This document shows, one piece after another, positions 27,066 to 36,533 of a DNA stretch of 64,000 bases. Where the stretch lies: the NCBI GenBank assembly GCA_963735885.1, contig CAVTMP010000004.1, forward strand, positions 744,001 through 808,000, given 5' to 3'. The position numbers and the translations under genes are program-made. Under the pieces are notes generated by a model, which was given only the letters and a program-made list of their open reading frames with translations, did no database searches and was not told the origin of the DNA. Positions within the stretch are counted from its first letter, which is position 1, and every line of letters begins with the position of its first letter. This DNA comes from JBBSBL01 sp963735885 (GTDB lineage Bacteria; Actinomycetota; Thermoleophilia; Solirubrobacterales; Solirubrobacteraceae).

Positions 27066-27958
27066 TCACCTCGTGAGTGGCAGCACCGCGCCCGGCCCGG
27101 GCGGCACCCGGTCGGGGTGGAGGGCGTGGGCGAGGACCTCGAGGCCGTCGACCAGGCGGGTGCCGGGGCGCGAGAACCAGGCGGCGGCGTCGACGGCGAG
27201 GACCTCGCCGGCGCCGAGCGACGCGCAGCCGCTCGCGGTAGGCCTCGGCCTCGGCGAGCGCGCGAGGCGCGTCGTGGCCACAGGGCATGACGAGCACGAT
27301 GTCCGGCGCCGCGGCGGCGACCTCCTCCCACGTGCGCTCCTCGGAGCGCTCCCCCGGGAGGCCCAGCACGTCCTCTCCGCCCGCGTAGTCGACGAGCTGG
27401 GGCGTCCAGTGCCCGGCGACGAACACGGGGTCGAGCCATTCCAGCGCGGCGACGCGCGGCCGCCGCGCCCCGCGGACCGCGAGCCGGACCGCGTCCACGC
27501 GCCGGGCGCAGTCCTGCACGAGCTCGACGCCGGCGTCCTTGCGGTCGGTCGCCTGCGCCAGCGTGCGCGACGTCCCCGAGCACCTCGCCGAGCGTGGTCG
27601 GGTCGAGGGTGACGACGCGCGGCGCCGGGTCGATCTCCTCCGCGACGGCGCGGACGTCGTCCGCGGAGACGGCGCAGACCGGGCACAGCTCCTGGGTCAC
27701 GATGAGGTCCGGGCGGAGGTCGAGCAGCAGGTCGGCGTCGAGCGCGTAGATCGCCGCGCCCGCCCGGGTGCGCTCCTTGACCGCCGTGTCGATCTCGCGC
27801 GAGGAGAGGCCCGACGGGAGGACGTCGCGCGTGGCGCGCGGCAGCTCCCGGGCCGCGGCGGGGTGGTCGCACTCGTGCGTGACGGCGATAAGCTCGCCGC
27901 CGAGCCCGAGCGCGAACAGCGTCTCGGTCGCGGAGGGGACGAGGCTGACGATGCGCAC
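27066..27958 (-). CDS. BtuF-like cobalamin/metal-chelate binding protein (two frameshifts)
   Basis: Type III periplasmic-binding fold without a signal peptide. The start VRIVSLVPSATETLFALGLG and the signature IDTAVKERTRAGAAIYALDA, RPDLIVTQELCPVCAVSADD define the family often called cobalamin-binding or ABC substrate-binding protein. The frame breaks near 27568 (EVLGDV to RTLAQATDRKDAG) and near 27228 (YRERLR to SLGAGEVLAVDAAAWFSRPG); both are fixed by removing one base. Lacking a leader, it may act in the cytoplasm. The GTG start is only 12 nt from the divergent pterin dehydratase ATG. Confidence 0.8.
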
Positions 27959-27970
27959 GAGGGCAACGAT

Positions 27971-28252
27971 ATGTCACGGCTGAGCGACGGCGAGATCGCC
28001 GATCGCGTGCGCGGCAGCGCCTGGGAGCGGGAGGGTGACGCGATCGTGCGCGAGTGGAGCTTCCCGGACTTCGGGGCGGCCATGGCCTTCGCGAACCGCG
28101 TCGCCGAGGCGGCGGAAGCGGTAAACCATCACCCCGACATCCTCGTCCACGGGTGGAACAAGGTGCGCCTGACCATGACCAATCACTCCGCCGGCGGGCT
28201 CACCGCGATCGACTTCGAGACGGCGAGCCGCTTCGACGCCCTCGCCGGGTGA
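27971..28252 (+). CDS. 4a-hydroxytetrahydrobiopterin dehydratase (pterin-4a-carbinolamine dehydratase)
   Basis: A 93-residue enzyme that dehydrates 4a-hydroxytetrahydropterin, recycling the cofactor of aromatic amino-acid hydroxylases. The active-site pattern is EAVNHHPDILVHGWNKVRLT, and the family start is LSDGEIADRVRGSAWEREGD with FPDFGAAMAFANRVAEAAE. Full length. The stop overlaps the GTG of the following secreted protein by 4 nt, so they share a transcript. No phenylalanine hydroxylase is in the window. Confidence 0.92.
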   Translation: MSRLSDGEIADRVRGSAWEREGDAIVREWSFPDFGAAMAFANRVAEAAEAVNHHPDILVHGWNKVRLTMTNHSAGGLTAIDFETASRFDALAG

Positions 28253-30898
28253 GCGGCCCGCGCCGCCTCCTCGTCGCGGCGCTGCTCGCGCTCGCGGCCA
28301 CCGCGCTGGTGCCGGGCGCCGCCGGCGCGCGAACCGTGCGGGTGTTCGCCGTGGGGCCGAAGTTCTCGCTCGACTGGGTCGTGAGCCGATCGACCTACCA
28401 CGACAAGCTCTTCGCGCTCGCCGATCGGTCGCTGCGCACCGCCGGCGCGCCGGCCGTGCAGGAGGGCGCCGACGACGTCGCCGGCCACCGCCTCGGGCCG
28501 AGCGATCCACGCCGGCCCGTGCGGACGGCGCGCGACCTCGTCGTGCTGCCCGAGGACGTCGGGCTCCCCGCCGCGTTCACGGGCACCCGCGGGGCCGGCG
28601 CGCGGGCGGCCACGGGGCTGGTGTCGAGCGTCGCCTCCCTGCTCGGGACGCTACGCCGACCCCGCGGCGTACTACGCCGGGCGCTTCCCGGGCCTGGGCG
28701 CCCGCCCGGTCCGGCAGCTCGCGGTCGCCCTCACCGACACGTTCGGCCGGGTCGCCGTCGAGACCTACGCCGAGCTGGCGCGGCGCTACGGCGTCTACCT
28801 CGAGGCCGGCGTCGACATGGCCCGGAGCTGGCGGATCGTCTGCACCCGCCGCGCGACGTTCACCCCGCCGCCCGGCGCGAGCCGCTGCGACGAGGAGAAC
28901 CCCGCGAAGGTGGCCCGGCTGCGCGACCCGGACGAGCCGGCTCGCGACTACGTCTACGAGGCCGCGACGCCCGAGCCCGTGAACATGGCGCTCGTCTTCG
29001 CGCCCGACGGCCGCCTGATCTCGCGCCAGGTCAAGAGCTACCTCACGCCGATCGAGCTCCCGGGCGCCGGGCTCGATCTGGTCCCGGGCGCGGTATCGGG
29101 ACTGCGCGTCGTGCGGACGCCGGTCGGGCGGCTCGGGTTCGTGACGAGCAAGGACGCCTGGATGCCCGACGTCGTCCAGAAGCTCGATCAGCAGCGGGTG
29201 GACCTGCTCGTCCAGCCGGAGTTCTTCGTCGGCGACACCGTCAAGCCCACCGGGCCCTGGGCGCCCGACGTCCTGAAGGCCGCGGGGTACTCCGACCTGC
29301 TGCGCCACCCGTCGATCGAGGCGATGGCGCTGCCCGAGCTGACCGGCAACCTCTACGACTTCCCCGCCGACGCCCAGTCCCACATCGCGATCAAGCCGCG
29401 CGGGCGCGGCGGCGGGCCGCGCGGCGCCCTCGTCGGGCAGGACCCCGCTCCGGGCCTCGGGACCGTGGCCCGATGGCTCGTGCCGGACCCGGCGGCGCCG
29501 GGCGAGCCGATGGCCGAGCGCCGTCGCCGCCTCGGCCACGCCGGGGACGCCGCCGGTCCGACCTCGGGCGTCGCGTGCCCCAGCCCGCGCGTGGCGGGTC
29601 CGTGCCGGGGCGGCCAGGTCGAGGACGTCGTCTGGCGTGACGTCGAGGTCGGTCGCGCGCCGCGCCGCCGGCCCGTGGTCCGGCGCAAGCGGGGCGCCAC
29701 GCCGTTCACGACCAGCCGGCCGATCTCGCCGTCCTCGGCGCCCCAGCGCAACGTCGCGCTCGCCGCCCGCGGACGGCAGGCCTGGGCGGCCTTCGAGGAG
29801 CGACGGCGCGGGCGCGAGCAGGTCGTCCTCGTCCGCTCGGCCGACGGCGGGCGCCACTGGGGCTACCGGACCCGTCCGACCGGTCGGCGTCCGGGGCGCG
29901 CGACGGAGTGGTGGCCGAGCGTGGCCGCAGCGGCCGGCGGGCGGGTGTGGATGGCCTGGCAGGACGACTCGAGCGGCACGATGCGCGCCTACGTCGCCCT
30001 CTCCCGCGACGGCGGGCGGACCTTCGCCGCGGCGGTGGCCGTCGGGCGCGCCGCGCCGCGCGGCGCCCGGCAGTGGGAGCCCAAGGTCGCGGCCCTGGGC
30101 GGCGACGACGCGATCGTGGCCTGGATCGACGAACGGGCGCGGTCGGCCGACGACGGCCTCCCCCAGGCGCACCTCCACGTCGCGCGGGTGCGCGGGCGGC
30201 GGGTCGTCTCCGACCGGCGCCTCGACGACGGCGAGCCCGTGGAGAACGCGGCGAAGCTCGCGAACGCCTGGGCGCCGTCGCTCGCCGTCCGGGGACGGAC
30301 GGTGCTCGCCTCCTGGGTCGACTTCCACACCTACGACTGGCGGGTGTACTCGCGGATCTCCCCCGACGCCGGGCGCACCTGGCGGCGCACCGCCCAGGTG
30401 AGCGACGCGCCTCCCCCGCCGGGGAGCACGGAGCCCGTGGAGTCGATCGACGACGCGCCGCGGGCCGCGCTCACCGACCGGGGGCCGCTCGTCGCCTGGA
30501 CCGACTTCCGCAAGGACGCGTCCTCGGCGTCGCGCCCCTCCCGCCTCTACGACATCGACGTCGCCGTGCCCGGCCGTCCGAACCGCCAGGTCGACCCGCA
30601 CGGCGCGCGTCAGGTGAACACGTTCTCCCCGGCCATCGTGCCGCTCGCCGGGGGCGCCGCGCTCGTGGCCTGGCAGGACCATGTCCGCGGCCTCGGCGAC
30701 GTGCGCATCACGCGGGTGCGGGAGGGTCGTGGCGGCGGGCGCGCCGTGCGGGTCGACGACGGCGGCTCATCGGGTCAGAACGCGTGGCGGCCGGCGCTCG
30801 CGCTCGCCGGCTCCCAGGTCGTCGCGGCCTGGGAGGACGACCGCGACGGGCCCCCCCAGGTCTTCGCCGCGGGCGCGCCGGTGGCGCGAATCCGCTGA
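28249..30898 (+). CDS. Secreted nitrilase-like domain fused to a sialidase-like beta-propeller (one frameshift)
   Basis: About 880 residues after correction. A signal peptide (RRLLVAALLALAATALVPGA) leads to a carbon-nitrogen-hydrolase-like domain: RVFAVGPKFSLDWVVSRSTY, the Glu in LVVLPEDVG, YGVYLEAGVDM, VFAPDGRLISRQVKSYLTP and VGRLGFVTSKDAWMPDVVQK. The position normally holding the catalytic Cys of ICYD is Ser in TSKD. The frame breaks near 28648 before RYADPAAYYAGRFPGLG. The C-terminal half carries Asp-boxes (RSADGGRHWGYRT, SRDGGRTFAAAV, SPDAGRTWRRTAQ), a sialidase/BNR-type propeller. Function unknown; it is coupled to the pterin dehydratase gene. Confidence 0.8.
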
Positions 30899-30955
30899 GC
30901 GGGGCTGCGGGCGCGCCGGCGGGCGAGGCGACCGCGGCCGTCGCCCGCGCCGGCG

Positions 30956-33026
30956 TCAGCCGGGCGGCGCGTAGGGCACGACGGCGTTCGCGGCGAGGCT
31001 CGTGGACCACACGACGCCGTCGCCGACCGCCACGCCGAGCGGGACGGCGGGCAGCTTCACGGGCTCGCCGGCCCGTCGGGCCGTCCGGGCGTCCACCCGG
31101 GCGAGCGTCCCGGCCACGGCGCTCGGCACCCAGAGCGTGGAGCCCTCCGCGGCGAGCGCGCGCGGGTCGGCGCCGACCGCGATCCGGGCGCCCACGCGGT
31201 TGCCGGCCGGGTCGACCGGGCGCACGGCCCCGTTGCGGGCGTCGACCACCCACAGCCGCCCGGCCGCGCCGGCGACGGCGCGCGGCTCGCCGCCCACGTC
31301 CACCGTGGCCGTGGCGCGGCCGGCACGCGGGTCGATCCGCGTGATCGTGCCGTCGCCGCTGTTCGCCACCCAGATCGCGCCGGCGAAGGCCGTCACGCCG
31401 ACCGGCGCGCGCCCGACCTTCACGGGCGCGCCCCGCGCCGCGGCGGTGCCGGCGTCGAGCCGGGAGGCGGTGCCGTCACCGCGATTGGCCACCCACACCG
31501 TCCCGCCCTCCACCGCGAGCCCCTCGGGCGCCCGGCCCACCGGCGCGGGGCCGCCGAGCGTCCCGCTGCCGCCGACGCTGACGCGCCGGACCGCGTTCTC
31601 GCCCGTGAGGCTGACCCAGGCCACGCCGCCGGCGACCGCGACCGAGTCGGGGTCGCGCCCCACGGCGAACCGGCCCGTCACCCGCCGCCGGCGGGCGTCG
31701 AGGCGCACCAGGGTGCCCGCCGCGCTGGCGGCGACCCACACGCTGCCCGCGCCGGTGGCGATCCCGTCGGGTCCGCCCGGGACGGGGATCGGGGCGCCGA
31801 CGCGCCCGGCCGAGCCCGTCGCCGCCGGAGTCCGCGTCCCGGCGCCGACCGTGGCGCCCGGGCCGCCGTCGCCGCCGCCGGAGAGCACCGCGACGAGCGC
31901 CGCGATCGCCGCCAGCGCGGCCACGGCGGCGAGGGCCGCCGCGCCCCGCCGCCGGCGGGCCGGCGCCGGCGGCGGGCCCCGCCTCGCCGGGGGCCCCGGA
32001 GGCGGGGTCGCGACCGGCGCCGTCGGTCCCGGGGCCTCGCGCGTCGGCGGGGCGGCCGCCACCGCCGGCGCGGCGGTCTCCGCCGGAGTCGACGGCCCGG
32101 CGCCCGCCGTGGCCGGCGAGGGCTCCTCGGCGGCCGTCGGCCGGGAGGCGGGGGCCGTGGGACGAGCGCCCGCCGGCCCGCCGGCATCCTCGAGCGCGGC
32201 CCGGGTCGCCTCGGCCGCCGCCTCGGCCGACGGGAAGCGCGCCGCGGGGTCCTTCGCCATGGCGCGCGCCACGACCCCGTCGAGCGCGGCGGGCACGGCC
32301 GCCTCCACGTCGCGCGCGGCCGGCGGCTCCGCGTTGAGGTGGGCGTGCATGACCGCCAGCTCGGTGTTCCGCCGGAAGGGCGCCTGGGCGGTGAGCGCCT
32401 CGTAGAGCACGCAGCCGTACGCGTACACGTCGCTCGCCGCGTCGCCCCGCCGACCTTCGATGCGCTCCGGCGCGAGGTAGTCCGGGGTCCCGACCATCGC
32501 GCCGGTCCGCGTCATGGCGCCGCCGGTGTCCGCCTCCGTCCGGGCGATGCCGAAGTCGGTCAGCCACGAGCGCTCGCGACCGTGCTCGTGGGAGATGAGG
32601 ACGTTGGCGGGCTTGACGTCACGATGCACGAGGCCGCGCCGATGGGCGGCGCCGAGCGCGTCGGCCACGGGAGCGAGCAGGGCGACCGCCCGCCCGGGGG
32701 CGAGCGGCCCCTGGGCCTCGAGCAGCGCGCGGAGATCCGTCCCGGGCACCCAGCGCATGACGAGGTAGAGCACCCCGTCGGTCTCGCCCGCCTCGTAGAC
32801 CGGCACGATGTTCGGGTGCTCGATCGCGGCGGCCAGGCGCGCCTCCCGCCGGAAGCGCTTGCGGTACTCGGCCGTCGCGGACATCTCGGGCCGGATCGCC
32901 TTCAGCGCGACGGCGCGATCGAGTGCCACCTGGCGGGCCCGGTAGACCACGCCCATGCCGCCACGGCCCGCGACGCCCTCGATCCGGCAGCCCGGCCACC
33001 GTCGCCCCGACCCGGAGGTCTGCCAT
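30956..33026 (-). CDS. Membrane Ser/Thr protein kinase with extracellular beta-propeller (N-terminal frameshift)
   Basis: About 690 residues. The Gly-rich loop is GVAGRGGMGVVYRARQ, restored by removing one base near 32992. The kinase has the ATP lysine in DRAVALKAIRPEM, the catalytic loop HRDVKPANVLISHEHG and the activation segment DFGIARTEADTGGAMTRTG with GTPDYLAPE. After an Ala/Pro linker and one membrane helix (AALAAVAALAAIAALVAVL) the outer domain is a repeat propeller (GSVWVAASAAGTLVRLD, GAIWVANSGDGTITRID, STLWVPSAVAGTLARVD), of the YVTN/NHL kind rather than PASTA. It is divergent from an FHA-HTH gene, a likely phospho-target. Confidence 0.92.
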
Positions 33027-33080
33027 GGGCGGGATTCCTAGCACGGCGCACCGGGGAGGCGTGAGGGTAGGCTCGGGGTC

Positions 33081-33773
33081 ATGCCGGCCGACGCCCCTTC
33101 CGGACGTCCCACGCCGCAGGAGCTCAAGGAGCGGATCGCGGCCGAGCGCCGCGGCGACCCGTTCCTCGTCCTGCGCGACGGCGCGGGCGCGCAGATGATC
33201 GTCGAGCTCGGCGCGGGGGTGGACCGGATCGCGGTGGGGCGCGCCCCCGCCAGCGACCTCTGCATCGACTGGGACGATCAGGCCTCGCGGCTGCACGCCG
33301 AGCTCGAGCGGATGGGCGACGACTGGACGGTGGCCGACGACGGGCTCTCGCGCAACGGCACGTGGCTGAACGCCGACCGCGTCACCGGTCGCCGCCGGCT
33401 CAGCGACGGGGACGTGCTGCGGTTCGGCCGGACGACCGCCGAGTTCCGCGCGCCGGCGCCCGCCGTCAGCGGCCTCGATGTCGGCGAGACCGCCGTCGCG
33501 CCGGACGTGCCGGACGCCGCGTCCCTGTCGCCGACCCAGCGCAAGGTGCTCGTGGCGCTCTGCCGCCCGTTCCGCGACGCGACGGGCTATGCGACCCCGG
33601 CGACGAACCGCGAGGTCGCCGAGGAGCTGTTCCTCAGCGTCGACGCGGTCAAGACCCATCTGCGCACGCTGTTCGCCAAGTTCGAGATCGGGGACCTGCC
33701 GCAGAACCAGAAGCGGGTCCGCCTCGTCGAGCTCGCGCTGCGCAGCGGGCTCGTCTCGCTGCGCGACCTGTAG
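33081..33773 (+). CDS. FHA-domain protein with C-terminal helix-turn-helix
   Basis: 230 residues. The FHA domain has IAVGRAPASDLCIDWDDQ, ASRLHAELERMGDDWTV and GLSRNGTWLNADRVTGRRRL, so the phosphothreonine-binding Arg, Ser and Asn are present. The C-terminus (SPTQRKVLVALCRPFRD, TNREVAEELFLSVDAVKTHL, RTLFAKFEIGDLPQNQKRVR) is a winged/LuxR-like HTH. This suggests a DNA-binding protein controlled by threonine phosphorylation. Divergent from the Ser/Thr kinase across 54 nt, so the two probably form a signalling pair. Confidence 0.9.
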   Translation: MPADAPSGRPTPQELKERIAAERRGDPFLVLRDGAGAQMIVELGAGVDRIAVGRAPASDLCIDWDDQASRLHAELERMGDDWTVADDGLSRNGTWLNADRVTGRRRLSDGDVLRFGRTTAEFRAPAPAVSGLDVGETAVAPDVPDAASLSPTQRKVLVALCRPFRDATGYATPATNREVAEELFLSVDAVKTHLRTLFAKFEIGDLPQNQKRVRLVELALRSGLVSLRDL

Positions 33774-33957
33774 CGGCCGCCGGCCTCGCCTCCGCCGCCG
33801 TCGTCACCGCACGTCCGGGAGCTCGTCCGCGCGCCCGCGCCGCGACCCGTGCGCCGCCCGGGCCGCTGCTACCGTTCGCGCCGACGGCCTGGATGACCGA
33901 CGACGTCCCACCTCGAAGTAGCGCCCGGCAGGTGCCCGGGCGCGCGGCCCCCGGTCC

Positions 33958-35263
33958 GTGACCGCGGTCCTCCTCCTTCTCGGCGTCGTCGTGCTGATCG
34001 CGCTCAACGCGTTCTTCGTGGCGGCGGAGTTCGGCCTCGTCCGCGCGCGGCGCGGACGCCTGGAGCAGCTCGCGAAGGAGGATGCGCCCGGGGCGCAGGA
34101 GGCGCTGGACGAGCTCGACGACATCTCGGAGTACCTCGCCTCCGCGCAGCTCGGGATCACCCTCGCCTCGATCGGCATCGGCTTCCTCGGCGAGCCGGCC
34201 ATCGCCTCGCTCCTGGAGCCGCTGTTCGGCAGCATCTCCCACGGCGCGGCGGTGGCGATCAGCATCGTCGTCGCCTACCTCATCACGACGGCGCTGCACA
34301 TCACCCTCGGCGAGCAGGTGCCGAAGATCCTCGCCATCACCCGCGCGGAGCGCACGGCCCGCCGGGTCTCCCGTCCGCTGCGCGTCTTCTCCCTCACGTT
34401 CCGGCCGTTCATCCGCCTGCTCGACGCGACCTCCAACGCGATCCTGCGCCTGTTCGGCGTGCGGGCGGGAGAGGTCGGCGACCCCGGCGGCACGTCGGAG
34501 GACCTCAAGCTCCTGATCGCCGAGTCGGCCGAGGGCGGGCACCTCGACCGCGGCGAGGCGGGGATGCTCTCGGGCGTCTTCCACCTCCACGAGCAGGAGG
34601 CGCGCCAGGTGATGACGCCGATCCCGGCCGTGGTGAGCGTGGACGCGGGGGAGGACGTCGAGGCCGCGCTGCGCCGGTGCGTCTCGAGCGGCCACAGCCG
34701 GCTCGTCGTCACCGAGGATCGCAACCCGGACAAGGTGCGCGGCTTCGTCCACGCGAACTCGCTCGCCCAGATCCTGCTGACCGACGGGCCCGAATCGGCG
34801 ATCGAGCCGGCGATCCGCGACGCGACGATCGTGCCGGAGACCAAGCCGCTCGACGACCTGCTCGCCGACCTGCAGCGCAGCCGCACCTCGCTCGCCGTCG
34901 TGGTCGACGAGTACGGCCGCACCGCGGGGATCGTCACGGTCGAGGACATCGTCGAGGAGGTCGTGGGGGAGATCGACGACGAGACCGACCCGGCGGGGGG
35001 CGCCGTGCGGCAGCTCGCGAACGGCGACTGGTACGTGCGCGGCGAGGTGGCCGTGACCGATCTCGCGGATCACGGGCTCGCCCTCCCGGTGGACAGCGAC
35101 GCCTACAACTCGGTCGGCGGCTTCGTGTTCTCCGAGCTCGGGCGGCTGCCGCGCCGCGGCGACACGGTCGAGCGCGAACGGCTACTCGATCCGCGTCGAG
35201 TCCGTGCGCGACAACCGCATCGAGGCCGTCCGCATCCGGGAGCGGGGCGGGGCCGAGGCGTGA
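33958..35263 (+). CDS. CNNM/CorC-type membrane protein with CBS domains (C-terminal frameshift)
   Basis: About 434 residues. The N-terminal DUF21 membrane domain has VVVLIALNAFFVAAEFGLVR, LASAQLGITLASIGIGFLGE and HITLGEQVPKILAITRAERT. Two CBS motifs follow (ARQVMTPIPAVVSVDAGEDV, RTSLAVVVDEYGRTAGIVTV with EDIVEEVVGEIDDETD). The C-terminal CorC_HlyC domain is broken near 35176; removing one base gives NGYSIRVESVRDNRIEAVRI ending with TGA at 35261-35263. Relatives export magnesium or cobalt or regulate divalent cation balance. GTG start. Confidence 0.88.
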
Positions 35264-35420
35264 GCGTCGGGGCGCGGCGCGCCGCCACCCGGCGTGGCGG
35301 ATGCGCGGATCGCCGCGCGCGGCTCAAGTGGCGAATGGCGCAAGGCGCGAAAACGCGCTAGCGTTCGCCGCCTCACAGCCGCTCGTGCCCCGGAATGGCC
35401 CGGCGGTTGAGGAGGAGAGG

Positions 35421-35570
35421 ATGGTGGATCGGGGCGGGTCCACCACCGGGAAAGCCGAAGCCGGCCCCCGAAAGGGCCGGCTTCGTGCTTCTGGGAGGAG
35501 GTGCTGCTGTGAGGTACGTCGCGACGGGAGTATCGGCGCGCAACCTCAAGCGGCTTTAAAAGCGCAGTGA
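35421..35570 (+). CDS. Possible 49-residue cationic peptide ORF in an otherwise gene-free region
   Basis: It starts ATG at 35421 preceded by GAGGAGGAGAGG. The peptide reads MVDRGGSTTGKAEAGPRKGR, then LRASGRRCCCEVRRDGSIGA and QPQAALKAQ. It contains the strong hairpin at 35452-35490 within its coding sequence and overlaps a second tiny frame at 35509-35559. No family similarity. It could simply be part of a structured RNA; coding status is uncertain. Confidence 0.3.
   Translation: MVDRGGSTTGKAEAGPRKGRLRASGRRCCCEVRRDGSIGAQPQAALKAQ
35452..35490. terminator. Very stable 16-bp hairpin, possible bidirectional terminator or leader structure
   Basis: 12 perfect pairs (35456-35467 with 35474-35485) plus 4 more across a one-base bulge, closed by a 6-nt loop CCGAAA. 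It lies between the stop of the CNNM-like gene (plus) and the stop of the 3-hydroxyacyl-CoA dehydrogenase gene (minus), so it could terminate either. However, it is followed directly by a strong ribosome-binding site (GGGAGGAGG) rather than a T-run. Confidence 0.55.
35509..35559 (+). CDS. 16-residue micro-ORF with strong ribosome-binding site
   Basis: GTG at 35509 follows GGGAGGAGG with about 7 nt spacing. The peptide is VRYVATGVSARNLKRL, ending TAA. It sits immediately after the strong hairpin and is followed by another inverted repeat, 35539-35546 with 35571-35578 (8 perfect pairs). A leader-peptide organisation is possible, but there is no co-directional gene downstream within reach. Confidence 0.3.
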   Translation: MRYVATGVSARNLKRL

Positions 35571-35613
35571 AGGTTGCGTCAGGGCGGCGGCCGCCGCGCA
35601 CGAGCGCCCGGCG

Positions 35614-36411
35614 CTAGCCGTACTGGTGGAATCCGCGCCCGGCCTTGCGGCCGAGGGCGCCGTCCGCCACCAGCGCCCGGAGTCGGCCCGGCACCGGCGT
35701 CCCGAGGGTCTCGCCGATCGCCTCGGCGACGTCGAGGCCGACGAAGTCGAGCAGCGCGAGCGGGCCGAGCGGGTGGTGGGCGCCGAGATGCATGCACCGG
35801 TCGACGTCCTCCGCGCTGATGCCCGTCTCCTCCATCAGCTCGACCGCGGAGAAGAGGAACGGGAAGAGGAGCCGGTTGACGACGAAGCCGGGCACGTCGG
35901 GCACCTCGACGGCGGTCTTCCCGAGCACGTCGCACATCTCCCGCGCACGGGCGCGGGTCTCCTCGCTCGCCGCGGTCGGGAACGCGAGCTCGACGAGCTC
36001 CATCTTCGCCACGGGGTTGAACACGTGGAGGCCGACGAAGCGCTCGGGCCGCCGGCTCGCCGCGGCGAGGCCCTCGATCGAGAGCGACGACGTCGTCGTG
36101 GCGAGCAGCGCGGCGGCATCGAGGTGGCCGTGGAGGTCGCCGAGCAGGTCCGCCTTGGCCGCATGGTCCTCGACGATCGCCTCGACGACGAGCGTGCTCT
36201 CGGCGAGCGCGTCGAGGTCGGTGCGGATGTGCACGTCGCCCGCCTCGGCGCCGTGCACCATCCGGCTGCGGATCTGCTCGATCGACTCCGCCGCGCGCTC
36301 CGCGGACTCCGTCGAGCGCGCCCAGAGCACCACGTCGCCGTGGGCCGCCGCCGACGCCGCCACGCCGCACGCCATCGCCCCCGATCCCGCGACTCCGACC
36401 CGCTCCCGCAC
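35614..36411 (-). CDS. 3-hydroxyacyl-CoA dehydrogenase, single-domain (Hbd/PaaH type)
   Basis: 265 residues. The NAD motif is VGVAGSGAMACGVAASAA, the catalytic His is in GLHVFNPVAKMELVELAF, and the C-terminal domain has PDVPGFVVNRLLFPFLFSAV and HLGAHHPLGPLALLDFVGLD. It oxidises L-3-hydroxyacyl-CoA to the 3-keto form, feeding the divergently encoded thiolase, so the pair performs the last two steps of beta-oxidation or the reverse of acetoacetyl-CoA formation. GTG start 18 nt from a palindromic operator. Confidence 0.92.
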   Translation of the reverse strand: MRERVGVAGSGAMACGVAASAAAHGDVVLWARSTESAERAAESIEQIRSRMVHGAEAGDVHIRTDLDALAESTLVVEAIVEDHAAKADLLGDLHGHLDAAALLATTTSSLSIEGLAAASRRPERFVGLHVFNPVAKMELVELAFPTAASEETRARAREMCDVLGKTAVEVPDVPGFVVNRLLFPFLFSAVELMEETGISAEDVDRCMHLGAHHPLGPLALLDFVGLDVAEAIGETLGTPVPGRLRALVADGALGRKAGRGFHQYG

Positions 36412-36429
36412 CCGCCGGCCTCCCCTTGG

Positions 36430-36445
36430 TTGACTCGCCAGTCAA
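36430..36445. promoter_or_regulatory. Perfect palindromic operator in the divergent fatty-acid gene promoter
   Basis: TTGACT, a 4-nt centre CGCC, then AGTCAA. It is 18 bp before the hydroxyacyl-CoA dehydrogenase start and about 88 bp before the thiolase start, and the TTGACT half also resembles a -35 element. TetR-type regulators of acyl-CoA metabolism bind inverted repeats of this length. No regulator gene is adjacent. Confidence 0.65.
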
Positions 36446-36533
36446 TCGGTACAGTACGTCAGACGGACGCGCCGGCACCACCGGCGCGCCCCCGCATCCG
36501 CCGCCGAGAGCGAACACCGGAGGGTCACCACCC

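Noticed and set aside
26927..27076. Small ORF coupled to the rhomboid stop (GTGA), reading MIAGRPWTVARRRSG...
   Set aside because: It has no membrane helix or family similarity in the frame as read, and correcting it for a possible insertion makes it run through the opposite BtuF-like gene; not supportable.
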